Shown piece after piece: positions 44,608 to 56,165 of a stretch of DNA of 64,000 bases; position 1 is the first letter of the stretch; every line of letters begins with the position of its first letter. Position numbers and translations under genes: made by a program. The stretch comes from CAZGIF01 sp964526045 (lineage in GTDB: Bacteria; Patescibacteriota; Gracilibacteria; Absconditabacterales; Absconditicoccaceae): NCBI GenBank assembly GCA_964526045.1, contig CAZGIF010000002.1, forward strand, positions 124,001 to 188,000, given 5' to 3'. Under the pieces are notes generated by a model that worked only from the letters and a program-made list of their open reading frames with translations, was not told the origin of the DNA and searched no databases.

Positions 44608-45264
44608 ATGACACTTACTGTAGAACAGATAGAAAATAACTATCTTCATGTATGATGACTTGTTAAAGAAACTAATCCAAAAACGAGAAGATTTTGGTCT
44701 TCTTTTTCTTGATGAATGGTTGTTTTTGATAGTGCACAAATTGTAACACAATTGGAACTTGCTAAGCAAGCTATTGCTGACGCAAAAAAAGAAAACAAAG
44801 AAATTTTGTTGGTATGTGAAAAAGCATTGTATGCTGATGATGTTGCTCGTTTGGCTACTTCTGCTGGGTGTAATTATATGAATTATAAAGTTCCTGCAGG
44901 ATTTTTGACAAACTTTGATACTCTTGCTACAAGAATTCAAGCTATGAACGAAAAAAGAAAATTTATAGAAAGTGAAGAATTTCACAAAGTGACGAAGAAA
45001 GAACAAATTACAATCAAAAAACAATTGGCAAAAATTGAACAAGTCTATGGTTGAGTAAAAAATCTAAAAAAAAGACCAGAATTTGTTATAGTTGTTGATT
45101 GAGTTCTAATGGCATCTTTGGCTAAAGAAATTGACATCACTGGTGTTGATAGTGTTGTATTGGCTTCTTCTAACTTTAACAAACGATGGAAATGATCGTT
45201 GGTTGTAATGAATATGCAAAGTTATAAAAGTGTTGCTTTTGCTTTGCAATATCTTCTCTCTTAG
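44608..45264 (+). CDS. rpsB: Ribosomal protein S2 (uS2)
   Basis: 218 residues. HVGGLVKETNPKTRRFWSS at the N-terminus (the usual HFGH-like start is HVGG here), DSAQIVTQLELAKQAI and a coiled coil, then the RPEFVIVVDG...EIDITGVDSVV core typical for uS2. A helical insert (KVTKKEQITIKKQLAKIEQVYGG) is normal. Its proximity to tsf mirrors the classic rpsB-tsf pair, though a membrane gene lies between them. The C-terminal end is short compared with E. coli S2. Confidence 0.93.
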
Positions 45265-45331
45265 GTCTGAATGCTTAGATGAGTAATTTTTACTCATTTT
45301 TGCTGTTTTATTTCTTTTGTGTTGTATAATA

Positions 45332-45757
45332 ATGAATACACAAATTACAAAAGAAGTAGAATCAGATCAACAAGTACTATATGTTCCTAGTGAAGTTGAA
45401 AGAAAAAAAGTTCTTGTTATGTACCTACTGTTTGGTATCATTATATCTATAACAAAAGAGTCACTCTCTAGTTATGAATATTCTCATCTCAAGCAAGCTA
45501 CTGGTCGATGGTTATTGTCTTGTTTCTTTTTTATAGTCTCTATGGTATTGGTGTTTATTCCATTTCTTAACATTCTTCCATTCTTAGTTGCTTTGGGCTT
45601 GTTGGGTGTGTGGTCTATATGTGTATATCATGCTCGACATTGAAAATTTGCACATCAATATTCTTCACCAACATTACAATGGCTTGTGTTTCTCTCTTCA
45701 TTAGGTAACTGGTTGTATAATATTTTCGATATACAGTTTCGTATACAAGACAGTTAA
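45332..45757 (+). CDS. DUF4870/Tic20-like small membrane protein
   Basis: 141 residues with three to four TM helices (VLVMYLLFGIIISI; WLLSCFFFIVSMVLVFI; ILPFLVALGLLGVWSICVYHA). The HLKQATGRWLL box before the second helix is typical for the DUF4870/Tic20-like family of small membrane proteins of unknown function. It is inserted between rpsB and tsf, with TATAAT just before the start, so it may also have its own promoter. Confidence 0.75.
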
Positions 45758-45781
45758 TGTTTTATTCTCTATAGATATTGT

Positions 45782-46600
45782 ATGAAAATAGATATTAATC
45801 TCGTAAAGGAATTAAGAGATATGACACATGCTCCACTTGGAGATTGTAAGAAAGTATTGGAAGAATCTAACTGAGATATTGCCGCTGCACAAGAACTTCT
45901 AAAAGAAAGAGGTATTTTGAAAGCATGAAAAAAATGAGACAGACAAACAAATGAGTGAGTCGTAAAATTTGTTGTTCAAGATTGAGTGACTGCATGAGTA
46001 AAGGTTCTATGTGAAACTGACTTTGTTGCAAAAAATGAAACATTTCTCCTTCTTATAGATTCACTTTTGTCTACTATTCTTGCAACAACAGAAACAAATG
46101 AAATAGTAGCAGAATGACTTACTCATCAAGAGAATTTGGAAACTGCATTGTTGAAAAAATTACAACTAATGCTAGACGAAAATGTTGCTACTGTGGGAGA
46201 AAGTCTTAGACTAGAAGCTGTCTATAGATTTGAAAAAACTACATATGTGTATAATCACATGTGATTCAAAGTTTCTTCTGTTGTTTTTTATGAAGGCTGA
46301 CATGAATCTGTAGCAAAAGCAATTGCTTTGCAAGTAGCTGCTATGAATCCACTTTATATGACAATGGATAAAATTCCTGATAATATAATGCATGAAAAAA
46401 AGAAAGAACTTGAACTTGAAATGGAATCTGTAGATAAACCAGAAGATATTAAAAATAAGATTTTGGAGTGAAAGATTTTTAAAGCTTTTCAAGATGAAGT
46501 TTTGATGGAACAATCATCAATCATTGATCCTACCAAAAAAATAAAAGATATGTTAGATGGTACTAAAGTTTTGTGAATGATGAGAGTTGTAATTTGATAA
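45782..46600 (+). CDS. tsf: Elongation factor Ts
   Basis: 272 residues. The nucleotide exchange factor for EF-Tu. Signatures: VKELRDMTHAPLGDCKKVLEESNGDIAAAQELLKERG (UBA domain) and VKVLCETDFVAKNETF (TDFVAxN, contacting the EF-Tu G-domain). Dimerisation core and C-terminal helices are present. Twenty-four bases after the membrane gene; rpsF starts 24 bp downstream. Confidence 0.97.
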
Positions 46601-46624
46601 TTTTATTTTCCTAAATAGTCTTTG

Positions 46625-46981
46625 ATGAGAAAATATGAACTTGTTGTTGTGTGTAACGCAAGAGTTTGAGAAGAGGAACGTAATAAAACTCTTCAAGAAG
46701 TAGAAAAACATTTTTCGAATAATCTTATAAAAAAAGATGATATTTGAATAAAAGATGCAGCATATGCTCTTCATTGAAAAAAAGATCGTACAAAAATGTA
46801 CTTGGTATCTTATTATTTAGAACTTGAACCTGCTCAAGTTGCTGAAATAAAAAAATGAATGACATATATTCAATGAATTGAAAGATATTTTTTCTATTCA
46901 ATGAAGCAAGATCAACAGTTCTTCACATACGATGAACTACAAAAGAAAGTAGAGGATATGTTTTCTACTGAAACTGAATAA
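46625..46981 (+). CDS. rpsF: Ribosomal protein S6 (bS6)
   Basis: 118 residues. MRKYELVVVCNAR and the LHGKKDRTKMYLVSYYLELEPAQV strand-helix segments match bS6, ending in YFFYSMKQD. It binds S18 in the small subunit; the S18 gene follows after 30 bp. No ssb or rplI is found in this rpsF-rpsR unit, unlike most bacteria. Confidence 0.93.
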
Positions 46982-47011
46982 GTATATTTTATATGATTTT
47001 CCATACATATT

Positions 47012-47230
47012 ATGGCTAATATTGTTACTAAGAAACTAGATCTTTTGTCTGATAAATCAAATTTGAAGTATGTTAATTGGAAATCAGTTGATTTGCTTGA
47101 AAAATATATTACAAGATTTGATGAGATCAAGAAAAGAAGTTTTAGTAAGCATTGAGTTGCTGCTCAGAAATATCTAAGAAAGCAAATAATTAGAGCTAGA
47201 GAAATTGGATTGCTTCCATATACTAAGTAA
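47012..47230 (+). CDS. rpsR: Ribosomal protein S18 (bS18)
   Basis: 72 residues. YVNWKSVDLLEKYIT, DEIKKRSFSKHGVAAQKYLRKQIIRARE and GLLPYTK form the complete bS18 signature (K.R..G..a..Qr.la.aIkrAR.iallPy). One Gly is UGA. Partner of S6 encoded just upstream. Confidence 0.97.
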
Positions 47231-47258
47231 TCTCTTTACTATTTAAATTTATTGATCA

Positions 47259-47441
47259 ATGGCTAGTAAACTAAGAAGAGTCAGAAAATATCAACGATCT
47301 TCATGAAAAAGGTTGAGAAAACATGGATTTAGAGAAAGAATGTCTACTAAACCTGGAAGAAGAGTTTTGGCTAGTAGAAGATTAAAGGGGAGACATGTTC
47401 TTACTCCACAAAGACCTGCAAAAAAAAGTTTAAGACCGTAA
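47259..47441 (+). CDS. rpmH: Ribosomal protein L34 (bL34)
   Basis: 60 residues. GKRLRKHGFRERMSTKPGRRVLASRRLKGRHVLT is the L34 signature, with a slightly extended C-terminus. It is not at its usual place next to rnpA and dnaA. It closes the ribosomal protein unit, with a terminator 49 bp downstream. Confidence 0.95.
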
Positions 47442-47489
47442 TAGCTGTCTCAATGTATTTTTCCTATTGCCACCTACTGTATAAGTAAT

Positions 47490-47516
47490 ATAACTACAAT
47501 CATGTGGTTATTTTTC
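47490..47516 (+). terminator. Intrinsic terminator between rpmH and rpoB
   Basis: ATAACTACA-ATCA-TGTGGTTAT followed by T5: 9-bp stem with one G-T pair. It separates ribosomal protein and RNA polymerase transcription, or provides partial read-through. Confidence 0.75.
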
Positions 47517-47564
47517 TATGTAATGTAAGAATTCATCTGATTTTTATACTTTTGCTGCTTTTGT

Positions 47565-50500
47565 ATGTCACAGTCTCAATTTGATCCTACTACCTTATGA
47601 GTCCAAAACAAAAACTGAAGAATATTTTTGAAGCCACAAAAAAAGTATGCAGCGTTTCCAGACTTACTCGCTCTGCAAAAAAAATGATTTCAAGATTTTG
47701 TCCAAAATAAAGTTGTTAAGTTGTTTGAAGATATGTCTCCTATCCAAGATATTGGTTGAGAGAAAATGTCTGTATTTATTGAAGACATTAAAGTCTGAGA
47801 GTCTATTAATCCTCTTCATTTATGTAAAAAAAAGGAGCTTACTTATTGAGGTATCATCTCATGAAAAATTAAACTTGTTGACAATGAAACAAAGAAAACC
47901 TTATTTTCTAAGCGTGTAAATATAGGTATTTTACCTTTAATGACAAAAGAAGCTTCATATATTATCAATGGAGTTGAGAGGGTTCTTATTTCTCAAATTA
48001 TTAGATCTTACTGAATTTTTTACAGTAAAAAAGACCTGAAATATACATATAAGTTGGTACCAGAAAGATGACCTTGGTTAGAAGTGTTTATTGAAAAATC
48101 TTGAAATGTTGTTGCTAGAATAAACAAATCAAGAAAATTTGTTATAACTAGTTTGTTGAGAGCATTCGGTTTTGAAAATGATGAGAGTATTAGAGAAATA
48201 TTTAGTTGAGTTTTTGAAGAAGATGATACTAATTATCTAGAATATGCTCTCAAAAAAGATACAACAACTGATGCGCTTTCTGCTGCAGAACATATTTATA
48301 ACAAATTAAGACCAGGAGAATTAATTGATCCAGAAAATGCTCTAGATTTTATTAAATCTCAATTTTTGACTCCTGAAAGAATTCATTTAGGAAGAATTGC
48401 TAGACGTAAAATCAATGCAAAACTTGATATAAATAAAGAATTATGAGATGAGAATTCACAGTTGTTTGATGGAGTTGATATGATTACATCACTTAAATAC
48501 CTATTTCGTTTAGCAAATGAACATAGAAACTATTATTTTGATGATGCAGATCATCTTTCTAATAAACGTATTAGAACTATGGGAGAAATTCTTCATGCTC
48601 ATTTACAGCCAGTTATGAGAAAGTTTGTAAAGAGTGTGAAAGGGAAACTCAGTATTTTGAATACAGAAAATGCTATTAAACTTACAGATATAGTAAACTT
48701 TAAGATTATTGATAATGCAATAAAAAGTTTTTTTGCGACTTCACAATTATCTCAATTTTTGGATCAAATAAATCCACTTGCTGAAATAGAACATAAAAGA
48801 AGAATAACAGCACTAGGGCCTGGTTGATTGAAAAGAGAGACTGCTAAATTTGATGTTCGTGATCTTCACCCATCTCATTATGGTAGAATCTGTCCGATTG
48901 AAACTCCAGAATGACAAAATATTTGATTGGTATTGTACCAAGCATTGTATAGTAGAGTAAATGAAGAATGATTTTTGGAAGTTCCAGCACTTAAAGTCAC
49001 AAATGAAATTAAACCTGAAAAAGAAATTTTGATAAATAAAATTTCACGTAGAGATATTTTTGAACTTGATGCATCTGGACGTCCAACAGATAAACTCATT
49101 GTAAAAGAAGATTCGTACATTGATGATACAAGTGCACAAAAAATAGAGCAACATTATGCAAAATCAAAAACTCTCATTAAGGTCAAACCTTTTTTTAAGG
49201 AAAATGATTTGTTCTATATTTCTCCAGAGTTGGATGAAAAATGTATAGTTGCTGATTTGAATGCTACAACGGATGAATTTAATAATATAACCAGTTCTCG
49301 TGTTGCTTGAAGGCACTTTGATGAGATGAAAATGTATCATGTGAATGATATTACCCATATTGATGTAAATCCTGCTCAGTTGTTTTCTGCAAATACATCT
49401 CTTATTCCTTTTGTAGATCATAATGATGCCGTTCGTGCGATGATTGCAACAAATCAACATAGACAATGAGTACCTTTGTTAAAAAATGAAGCACCTTTGG
49501 TTTGAACATGATTAGAGTGAGATATTTTGTCTATGACTCATGCTGTTATATTGGCTGAATGAGAATGAGAGGTAATATATGTTGATGGGAAAAGGGTTAA
49601 AGTATCTTATAAAAAGAAAAATCTATGAATTAAAGAATATGAATTAACTTTGTTTGAAAAATCTAATCAAAAAACATGTATTCATCAAAGACCAGTTGTT
49701 TCATTGGGACAGCATGTAGAAGAATGAGATTTACTTGCAGAATGACCTTCTGCAGATAAGTGAGAAATTGCTGTTTGAAAAAACCTTAGAATTGCATTTG
49801 TTCCATGGGAATGATACAATTATGAAGATGCGATAGTTATATCTAGAAGATTAGTAAAAGATGACGAACTTACATCTATTAATATAGAAGAATATGAAAT
49901 AGAAGTTTCTGATACAAAACTTGGACCTGAGGAAACAACAAATGATATTCCATGAGTTTCCATGAGTAAATTGAGAAATCTTGACGATGAATGAGTTGTT
50001 AGAATATGATCATATGTCCAAGGTTGAGATATTTTGATAGGAAAAATAACACCGAAAAGTGAATGAGAACTGTCTCCGGAAGAGAAACTTATCCAAGCAA
50101 TTTTTGGAGATAGATCAAAAAGTGTAAAGGATACTTCATTGTACTTACCATCTGGAACATGATGAAAAGTTATTGATATTGTAGTTCTTGATTCAAAGAA
50201 CTGAGATAATCTTATGGCATGAATTAGAAAAAAAATAAAAGTATATATTGCTCAAACGAGAAAAATTGAAGTGTGAGATAAACTTGCTGCAAAACATGGT
50301 AATAAGTGAATTATTTCTGTTGTTGTACCAGAAGAAGATATGCCTTTTGCACAAGATTGACAACAGGTCGATATTTGTCTTAATCCACTCTGAGTAATTT
50401 CACGTATGAACATGTGACAGGTTTTTGAAACACAGTTGTGATTAATAGCTAAAGTACTATGAGTACATTTTGCTGTTCCAACCTTTTCTTGATTTGGTCT

Positions 50501-51128
50501 CAAAGATCTCCAAGCTCTTGCAAAAAAAGTTTGATTACCAGAAGATCTAAAGATGACAATCTATGATGGAAGAACTGGAGAGGCGTATCCTAAGAGAGTA
50601 ACTGTTTGATATATGCATATGTTGAAACTTAGCCACATGGTCGAAGATAAGATTCATGCTAGATCTGTATGACCATACTCATTGATTACTCAACAACCAT
50701 TATGAGGAAAAGCTAGAGATTGAGGTCAAAGATTCTGAGAGATGGAAGTTTGGGCTTTGGAAGCATATTCTGCTGTATACACATTACAAGAAATGTTGAC
50801 TATCAAGTCAGATGATGTTCTTTGAAGAAATAAAACATATGAATCGATTATTAAATGACAAAAACCAAAAGTACTTGGATTGCCAGAGTCATTCAACTAT
50901 TTGGTATATCTTATGAAATGATTATGTCAGGATATTGTTCCTTTGTCTGAAGATAAAATTTCTGAAATCCATGATCAAAGAATACAAAAAATAATAAATC
51001 TATGATTATCTTGAATAACATCAGGATCAGACGAAGAAAAAGGAAATGATACTATAGATGAATCTGATAAGGATGAAATTATGAATACTGTAATTGAAGA
51101 ACTTGCTGACAATTGAGATATAGAATAA
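47565..51128 (+). CDS. rpoB: RNA polymerase beta subunit
   Basis: 1187 residues. Contains ITALGPGGL.RETAKFDVRDLHP, HYGRICPIETPEGQNIGL, the GRSKS-like catalytic region and a C-terminal RFGEMEVWALEAYSA block with YTLQEMLTIKSDDV. The rifampicin region (S393-L417) is SQLSQFLDQINPLAEIEHKRRITAL: relative to E. coli it has N518I, S522A, T525E and S531T, while D516, H526 and R529 are kept. Roughly every tenth glycine-like position is UGA, including PEG and GPGG. rpoC follows after 31 bp. Confidence 0.98.
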
Positions 51129-51159
51129 TATACTTTTACTTTTTCATCGGCACCAACGT

Positions 51160-54100
51160 ATGCAAAAAATAAAATTTGCTTGATTAATGGTAAAACTTGC
51201 ATCAGCAGAAACTATAGAAAGTCGATCTCATTGAATAGTAGATCATGCTGATACAATAAATTATAGAACAGGGAAACCGAAACCAAAATGACTTTTTTGT
51301 GAAGCAATCTTTGGTCCAGTCAAAAATTATGAATGTAGTTGTGGAAAATATAAATGAGTAAGATACAAATGAATCGTTTGTGAAAGATGTTGAGTTGAAG
51401 TTACAAGTTCTAGAGTAAGACGTGAAAGAATGTGACATATTGAACTTGCTGCTCCTGTAGTACATATTTGGTATCAAAATAGTGTTTCATGATGAATCCA
51501 TCATCTTTTGTGATTATCTTGAAATGAGATTCAAAAAGTTCTATCTTTTGTAAAATATATTGTACCCAAAGATATTTCTGAAGAATCTATCGATAAGATG
51601 CTTGTTTTATTAGATACAGAGTACGCTGATACTCTCAAAAAACTTGATGCATTATATAAAGATGAAAAAGAAGAATACGAAAGCACAAAACAAAAAGCTG
51701 CAGTTTTCAAAGATTTGGAAAAAAGGTATGAGAACAATAAAAAAAGTATCGATGTAGAATTTAGTAGAATCAAATCTATTGTTTCTAGTCTTACTCGATG
51801 ATCAACAGTATTGGAAAGTGACTACAGAAATATTTTCTATAAATATGAAGATGTTATTACGTTCAAATCTTGACCACAGGCAATTTATGAAATGCTTAAG
51901 TGAATTGATGTTGAAAAGGAAGTAAGAATTAAACTTGACCATTTTCGTTCTATTAAATCAGCTGAACAAAAGAAAAAAGCATTTGCTGTTATTAAATTGT
52001 TGGTAAATTTGTATGTATCTCACGTTGAACCAAAAAATATGGTTTTGACAAAATTGCCAGTTATACCACCTGATCTAAGACCAGTCGTTCAATTAGAATG
52101 AGGAAAATTCGCTTCGTCAGATGTAAATCTTTTCTATAGACGTGTTTTGATGAGAAACATTAGACTAAAAAAAATGATTCAAGTGTGAATGCCTGATGTT
52201 GTTAAAAAAAATGAAATCAGACTTCTTCAAGAGTCAGTGAGTAATTTGTTTGTTTGAGAGAAAAATACTGCGTGAAGAGCTTGAGCATGAGTTAAATTAT
52301 TCAAATCTCTTTCTGATATGCTTTCTGGAAAGGAGTGAATATTTAGAAAGAATCTTTTGTGAAAAAGAGTTGATTATTCTTGAAGATCTGTTATTACTGT
52401 TTGACCAGATTTGAAACTAGATGAATGTGGAGTTCCATTGTATATTGCAATGAAAATGTTTACACCATTTGTCATATGAAAACTTATTGAAAAGAAAATA
52501 GTATATACCCCAAAACAAGCAGAAAAAATTATTAAAGATGGAAATCCATTAGCGCTCAAGTTTTTGGAAGAAGTAATTGAGTGAAAATATGTGTTACTTA
52601 ATCGTGCACCAACTCTCCATAGACTATCTATTGAAGCGTTTAGAATAAAGCTTATGCCTTGAAAAACAATAAGACTTCATCCTCTTGTTTGTCCATCTTT
52701 TAATGCCGATTTTGATTGAGATCAAATGGCGATTCATCTTCCTATTTCAGATGAAGCTCAAAAAGAAGCGAGAGAACTTATCGCTGCTACGAAAAATATT
52801 TTGAAACCATCATCTTGAGAACCAACTATTGCTCATTCACAAGATATGGTATTATGATCATATTATTTGACTGATGATCGTACAAAAAGTGGTAAAGTTA
52901 TTTGACGTTATAGGAACATTCAAGAAGTACTTGATTTGTATTACCAATGACATGCAAGTATCAAAGATTCAGTTATTTTGCAACGAGAAGGGAAAGAAAT
53001 TACAACTATCATTTGAAGAGTAATATTTAATAGTGTTCTACCAAAAGAAATTCAATTTCTTGATGAGACTCTAGGAAAAAAACAACTCAAAAAACTTCTA
53101 AATACAATTTTTGACGTTTGTTGACCTGAGGTTACTGTCACTGTTGCAGATGCAATCAAGGATTTGTGATTTAAATATGCTACTATTTCTTGACTAAGTA
53201 TTTCTGTTATTGATGTCGTTATCCCAGTAAAATCAAAAGAAATTATTGCAAGATGAGATGAAAAAGCTGATAAAATTTATACATTGTTCTTTAGATGACT
53301 CTTCTCTGATTTGGAGAAACATAGAACTATCGTATGACTTCGAACAAAAGTAAAAGGTGAGATTGAAGAAGAAGTGAAAAAATCAATGAGTCCATGAGAT
53401 GATCTTTTTACAATGATTGACTCTTGAGCAAGAGGATCATATACAAATACAACCCAAATAAGTTGAATGAAATGATTAGTATTGAATCCTCAATGACGTG
53501 TAATTGAACTTCCAATTAAAGGTAATTATATCGAATGACTGAGTCCAATTGAGTACTTTATTTCAAATCATGCATCTAGAAAAGGAAAAGCTGATACTGC
53601 ATTAAAAACTGCTGAATCTGGATACTTGACTAGAAAGTTGTGTGATGCTTGTCAAGAAGTAATCGTAAGAGAAGAAGATTGTCATACAAGTAAATACATA
53701 ATTGTTTCAAAGCTTGAAATTGAAGCAAAATGAAAATCATTTTTGGATGTGCTATATGGAAGAACATTAGCAAAAGATATTTCTGACAGTACATGACATG
53801 TTATAGTTCCTGCAAATACATTATTAACAAAACAAGTGTATGCAATAATCGAAGATTTGGATATTGATCTTGTCTATGTTAGATCTCCTTTGACATGTAA
53901 TACCGTCAGTGGTGTATGTGAGAAGTGTTATGGTATGGATCTTGCAACTAGAAAGTTTGTTGCGATTGGTGCACCAGTTTGAATTATTGCTGCTCAGTCA
54001 CTATGAGAACCTGCTACGCAGCTTACGATGAATACGTTCCACGATTGATGAGGTATTGTATGAAAATGATGAGATGCTATGGTACAAGGTATAGAAAGGG

Positions 54101-54951
54101 TAAAACAACTTTTTGAAGTAAGAACTCCAAAAAATCCAGCTATCGTGGCTCCATTTGACTGACAAATCTTCTTTTCAGAAGATGGAAAGATGAAATTTAT
54201 GACTATGGAATCTGATTTTCAAAAGAAAACATATTTCTTCAAAGATGGTTATACATTGACTGCAAAAATAGGAGATATGATATCTAAAGGAGGAGTATAT
54301 GCTACAAAATGAAGAAGTAAGTTACAAATCAAAGAACCTTGAACTGTTCTTGAAATAAAAGATGATTATATCATTATTTGAGTCAAAGAAATCGTAAGAA
54401 AATCACTTGTAGGTCTTGCTCCGCTCAAACAAAAAAATGGAGAAGAAATATTTAAGTGAGAAGTACTTACGTCTTGAGCATTAGATATTGCAGAATATCA
54501 ACAAGTTGTTTGAGATCTACAAGCTCAAAAATATATTATGAATGAGGTGAATGCAGTATACTGATCTCAATGACAAGAAGTAAATGAAAAACATATTGAG
54601 TTGGTAGTAAAACAATTGTTCTCTAAGGTATTTATTGAAGATGCATGAGAATCTAGTTTTGTTCCAGGTACGTACGTGAAATATGAAGAATTTTTACATG
54701 TAAATATGTGATTACTTGCTCAAGGTAAAACAGCTGCCCAATGACAAAGAGTTGCATTATGATTAACAAATATCGCTAAAAGTACAGATTCCCGGCTCTC
54801 TGCAGCTTCGTTTCAAGAAACTATTAGAGTTATGGTTGACGCATCGTTAAAATGATCAATTGATATGTTAAATGACTTGAAATCTAATGTGATAATTGGT
54901 AGACTATTGCCTCTAGGTGAGGAATACCAAAAACAACTAGAAGAAAAATAA
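51160..54951 (+). CDS. rpoC: RNA polymerase beta' subunit
   Basis: 1263 residues. The N-terminal zinc-binding C-x-C...C-x-x-C (CSCGKYKGVRYKGIVCERCG), the catalytic Mg loop NADFDGD (residues 515-521, with the Gly as UGA at 52717-52719), the bridge-helix/trigger-loop region and the second zinc site (CDACQE...CNTVSGVCEKC) are all visible. A UGA inside the most conserved RNA polymerase motif is decisive evidence for reading UGA as Gly. A coiled coil (about 160-215) is an insertion in the clamp. A lipoprotein gene follows 34 bp downstream. Confidence 0.98.
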
Positions 54952-54985
54952 CATGTGTTTTACTTTTTTATAATATGATAATAAT

Positions 54986-55471
54986 ATGACAAAAAAAATC
55001 GCTCTATTAGCAATGTTTGTGCTAATGACAACATTAGTTGTTGGTTGTGGAACTGACAAAGAAGAAACTGACCTTGATACAACAACAGAAGTAACAGTTG
55101 ATGTTGAAGGTACTGATGAAGAAGTAGTAGTTGACGAAGTTGATATGGATATCGACGCTGAAATTACTGTTGAACCTCTTGATGAATCTACTGATTCAGA
55201 AGATATGGATGTAGACGCTATGACATTTGAAGATGCTGATGTACAAGCATTTGTAGATTCTTATGAAGAATATATGAATGACTATAAAGATGCAATTGAA
55301 TCAAAAGATATGCAAGCGTTCTCTGATCTTTCAACTCAAGGACAAGACTTAGCTGTTAAAGCTCAAGCTGCTGCTGGAAAATTGGAAGGATCTGACTTGG
55401 AGAAATTCAATGCTTATATAACTAAAAAAACAGAAGAAGCTACTGAATTAGCAATGCAATTTGGTCAATAA
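54986..55471 (+). CDS. Acidic lipoprotein
   Basis: 161 residues. Lipobox LVVGC with C21 as the lipidated residue, after a short Lys-start signal. The mature part is strongly acidic (many DVE, EEVVVDEVDMD runs, residues 25-80), then a helical domain (DVQAFVDSYEEYMNDYKDAIESKDMQAF..). It has no UGA codon. Extreme acidity suggests a surface-exposed, cation-binding or spacer role. It follows rpoC and ends at its own terminator. No family is recognised. Confidence 0.85.
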   Translation: MTKKIALLAMFVLMTTLVVGCGTDKEETDLDTTTEVTVDVEGTDEEVVVDEVDMDIDAEITVEPLDESTDSEDMDVDAMTFEDADVQAFVDSYEEYMNDYKDAIESKDMQAFSDLSTQGQDLAVKAQAAAGKLEGSDLEKFNAYITKKTEEATELAMQFGQ

Positions 55472-55506
55472 TTTTTTGATAAAATTCTATAGAACTAAGC
55501 TTATAT

Positions 55507-55541
55507 AAAAAAGCCTATACACGAAGTGTGTAGGCTTTTTA
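55507..55541. terminator. Intrinsic terminator (bidirectional)
   Basis: AAAAAGCCTA-T-ACAC-GAA-GTGT-G-TAGGCTTTTT: long stem with one internal mismatch. It ends the rpoBC-lipoprotein transcript and also the convergent ruvA gene. Confidence 0.9.
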
Positions 55542-55548
55542 TATATTT

Positions 55549-56148
55549 TTATAAACGTTGTATAACTCGCAAAATAACGTCTTGTAATGTATCTTTTTGT
55601 ATTGGTAACGTATATGTGTGTAGTGTTTCTGCTATTCTTGTTTTGTCATATCACATAGCGTGAAGGGTTTTTATTATGTTTTTTTTCTGTTTTTCTTGTT
55701 CTTGTGTAAAAATAAGCGATGTCTCTAGTTTTGATTGTAATTCGACAATTATTCTTTTTGCTGTTTTTGCTCAAATACCAGGGAGTGCAGTGAGTGCAGA
55801 AATATCTCCTGTATCAATCGCTTCTTTGAGTAACGATGGTGGCGTCATTGTTAACGTATATCATGTTTTGGGTCAGATTCAACTTATTTTTAATAGTTTC
55901 TCAAAAAGAGATTTTTGTTCATGTGTGTCAAATGCAAAATATTTCACTGTTTTGTTAGTATCATCTAGGTAAGGGTAGAGAAAAAATGCACCAGAGATAC
56001 TATTTCATCAATAAAGTACCTCTATTCACATCATATCATTTGTTATATAATGTTGTCATTGAATTGTACTAATTTCTCACGCAAAATAATGAAACATATG
56101 ATCTGTTCGTATAAAAAACTCATATATGTATAGTATAGTATCACTCAT
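55549..56148 (-). CDS. ruvA: Holliday junction branch migration protein RuvA
   Basis: 199 residues. The helix-hairpin-helix pair is visible: KLLKISGIGPKTGYTL and ISALTALPGIGAKTAKRIIVEL, with several glycines coded by UGA. The N-terminal OB-fold and the C-terminal RuvB-contact domain (YDKTRIAETLHTYTL...) are present. RuvA binds the four-way junction and loads RuvB. It is 17 bp downstream of comM, so the two recombination genes are co-transcribed. ruvB and ruvC are not in the window. Confidence 0.93.
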
Positions 56149-56165
56149 TTTTTGCAACAATTTTT

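Noticed and set aside
44374..45042. 222-codon minus-strand frame opposite rplL and rpsB
   Set aside because: Shadow of two certain ribosomal genes; composition (Phe/Ser/Asn rich) is that of an antisense reading.
52717..52719. UGA as selenocysteine
   Set aside because: Positions are conserved Gly, not Cys, there is no SECIS-like hairpin after each, and the number is far too large.
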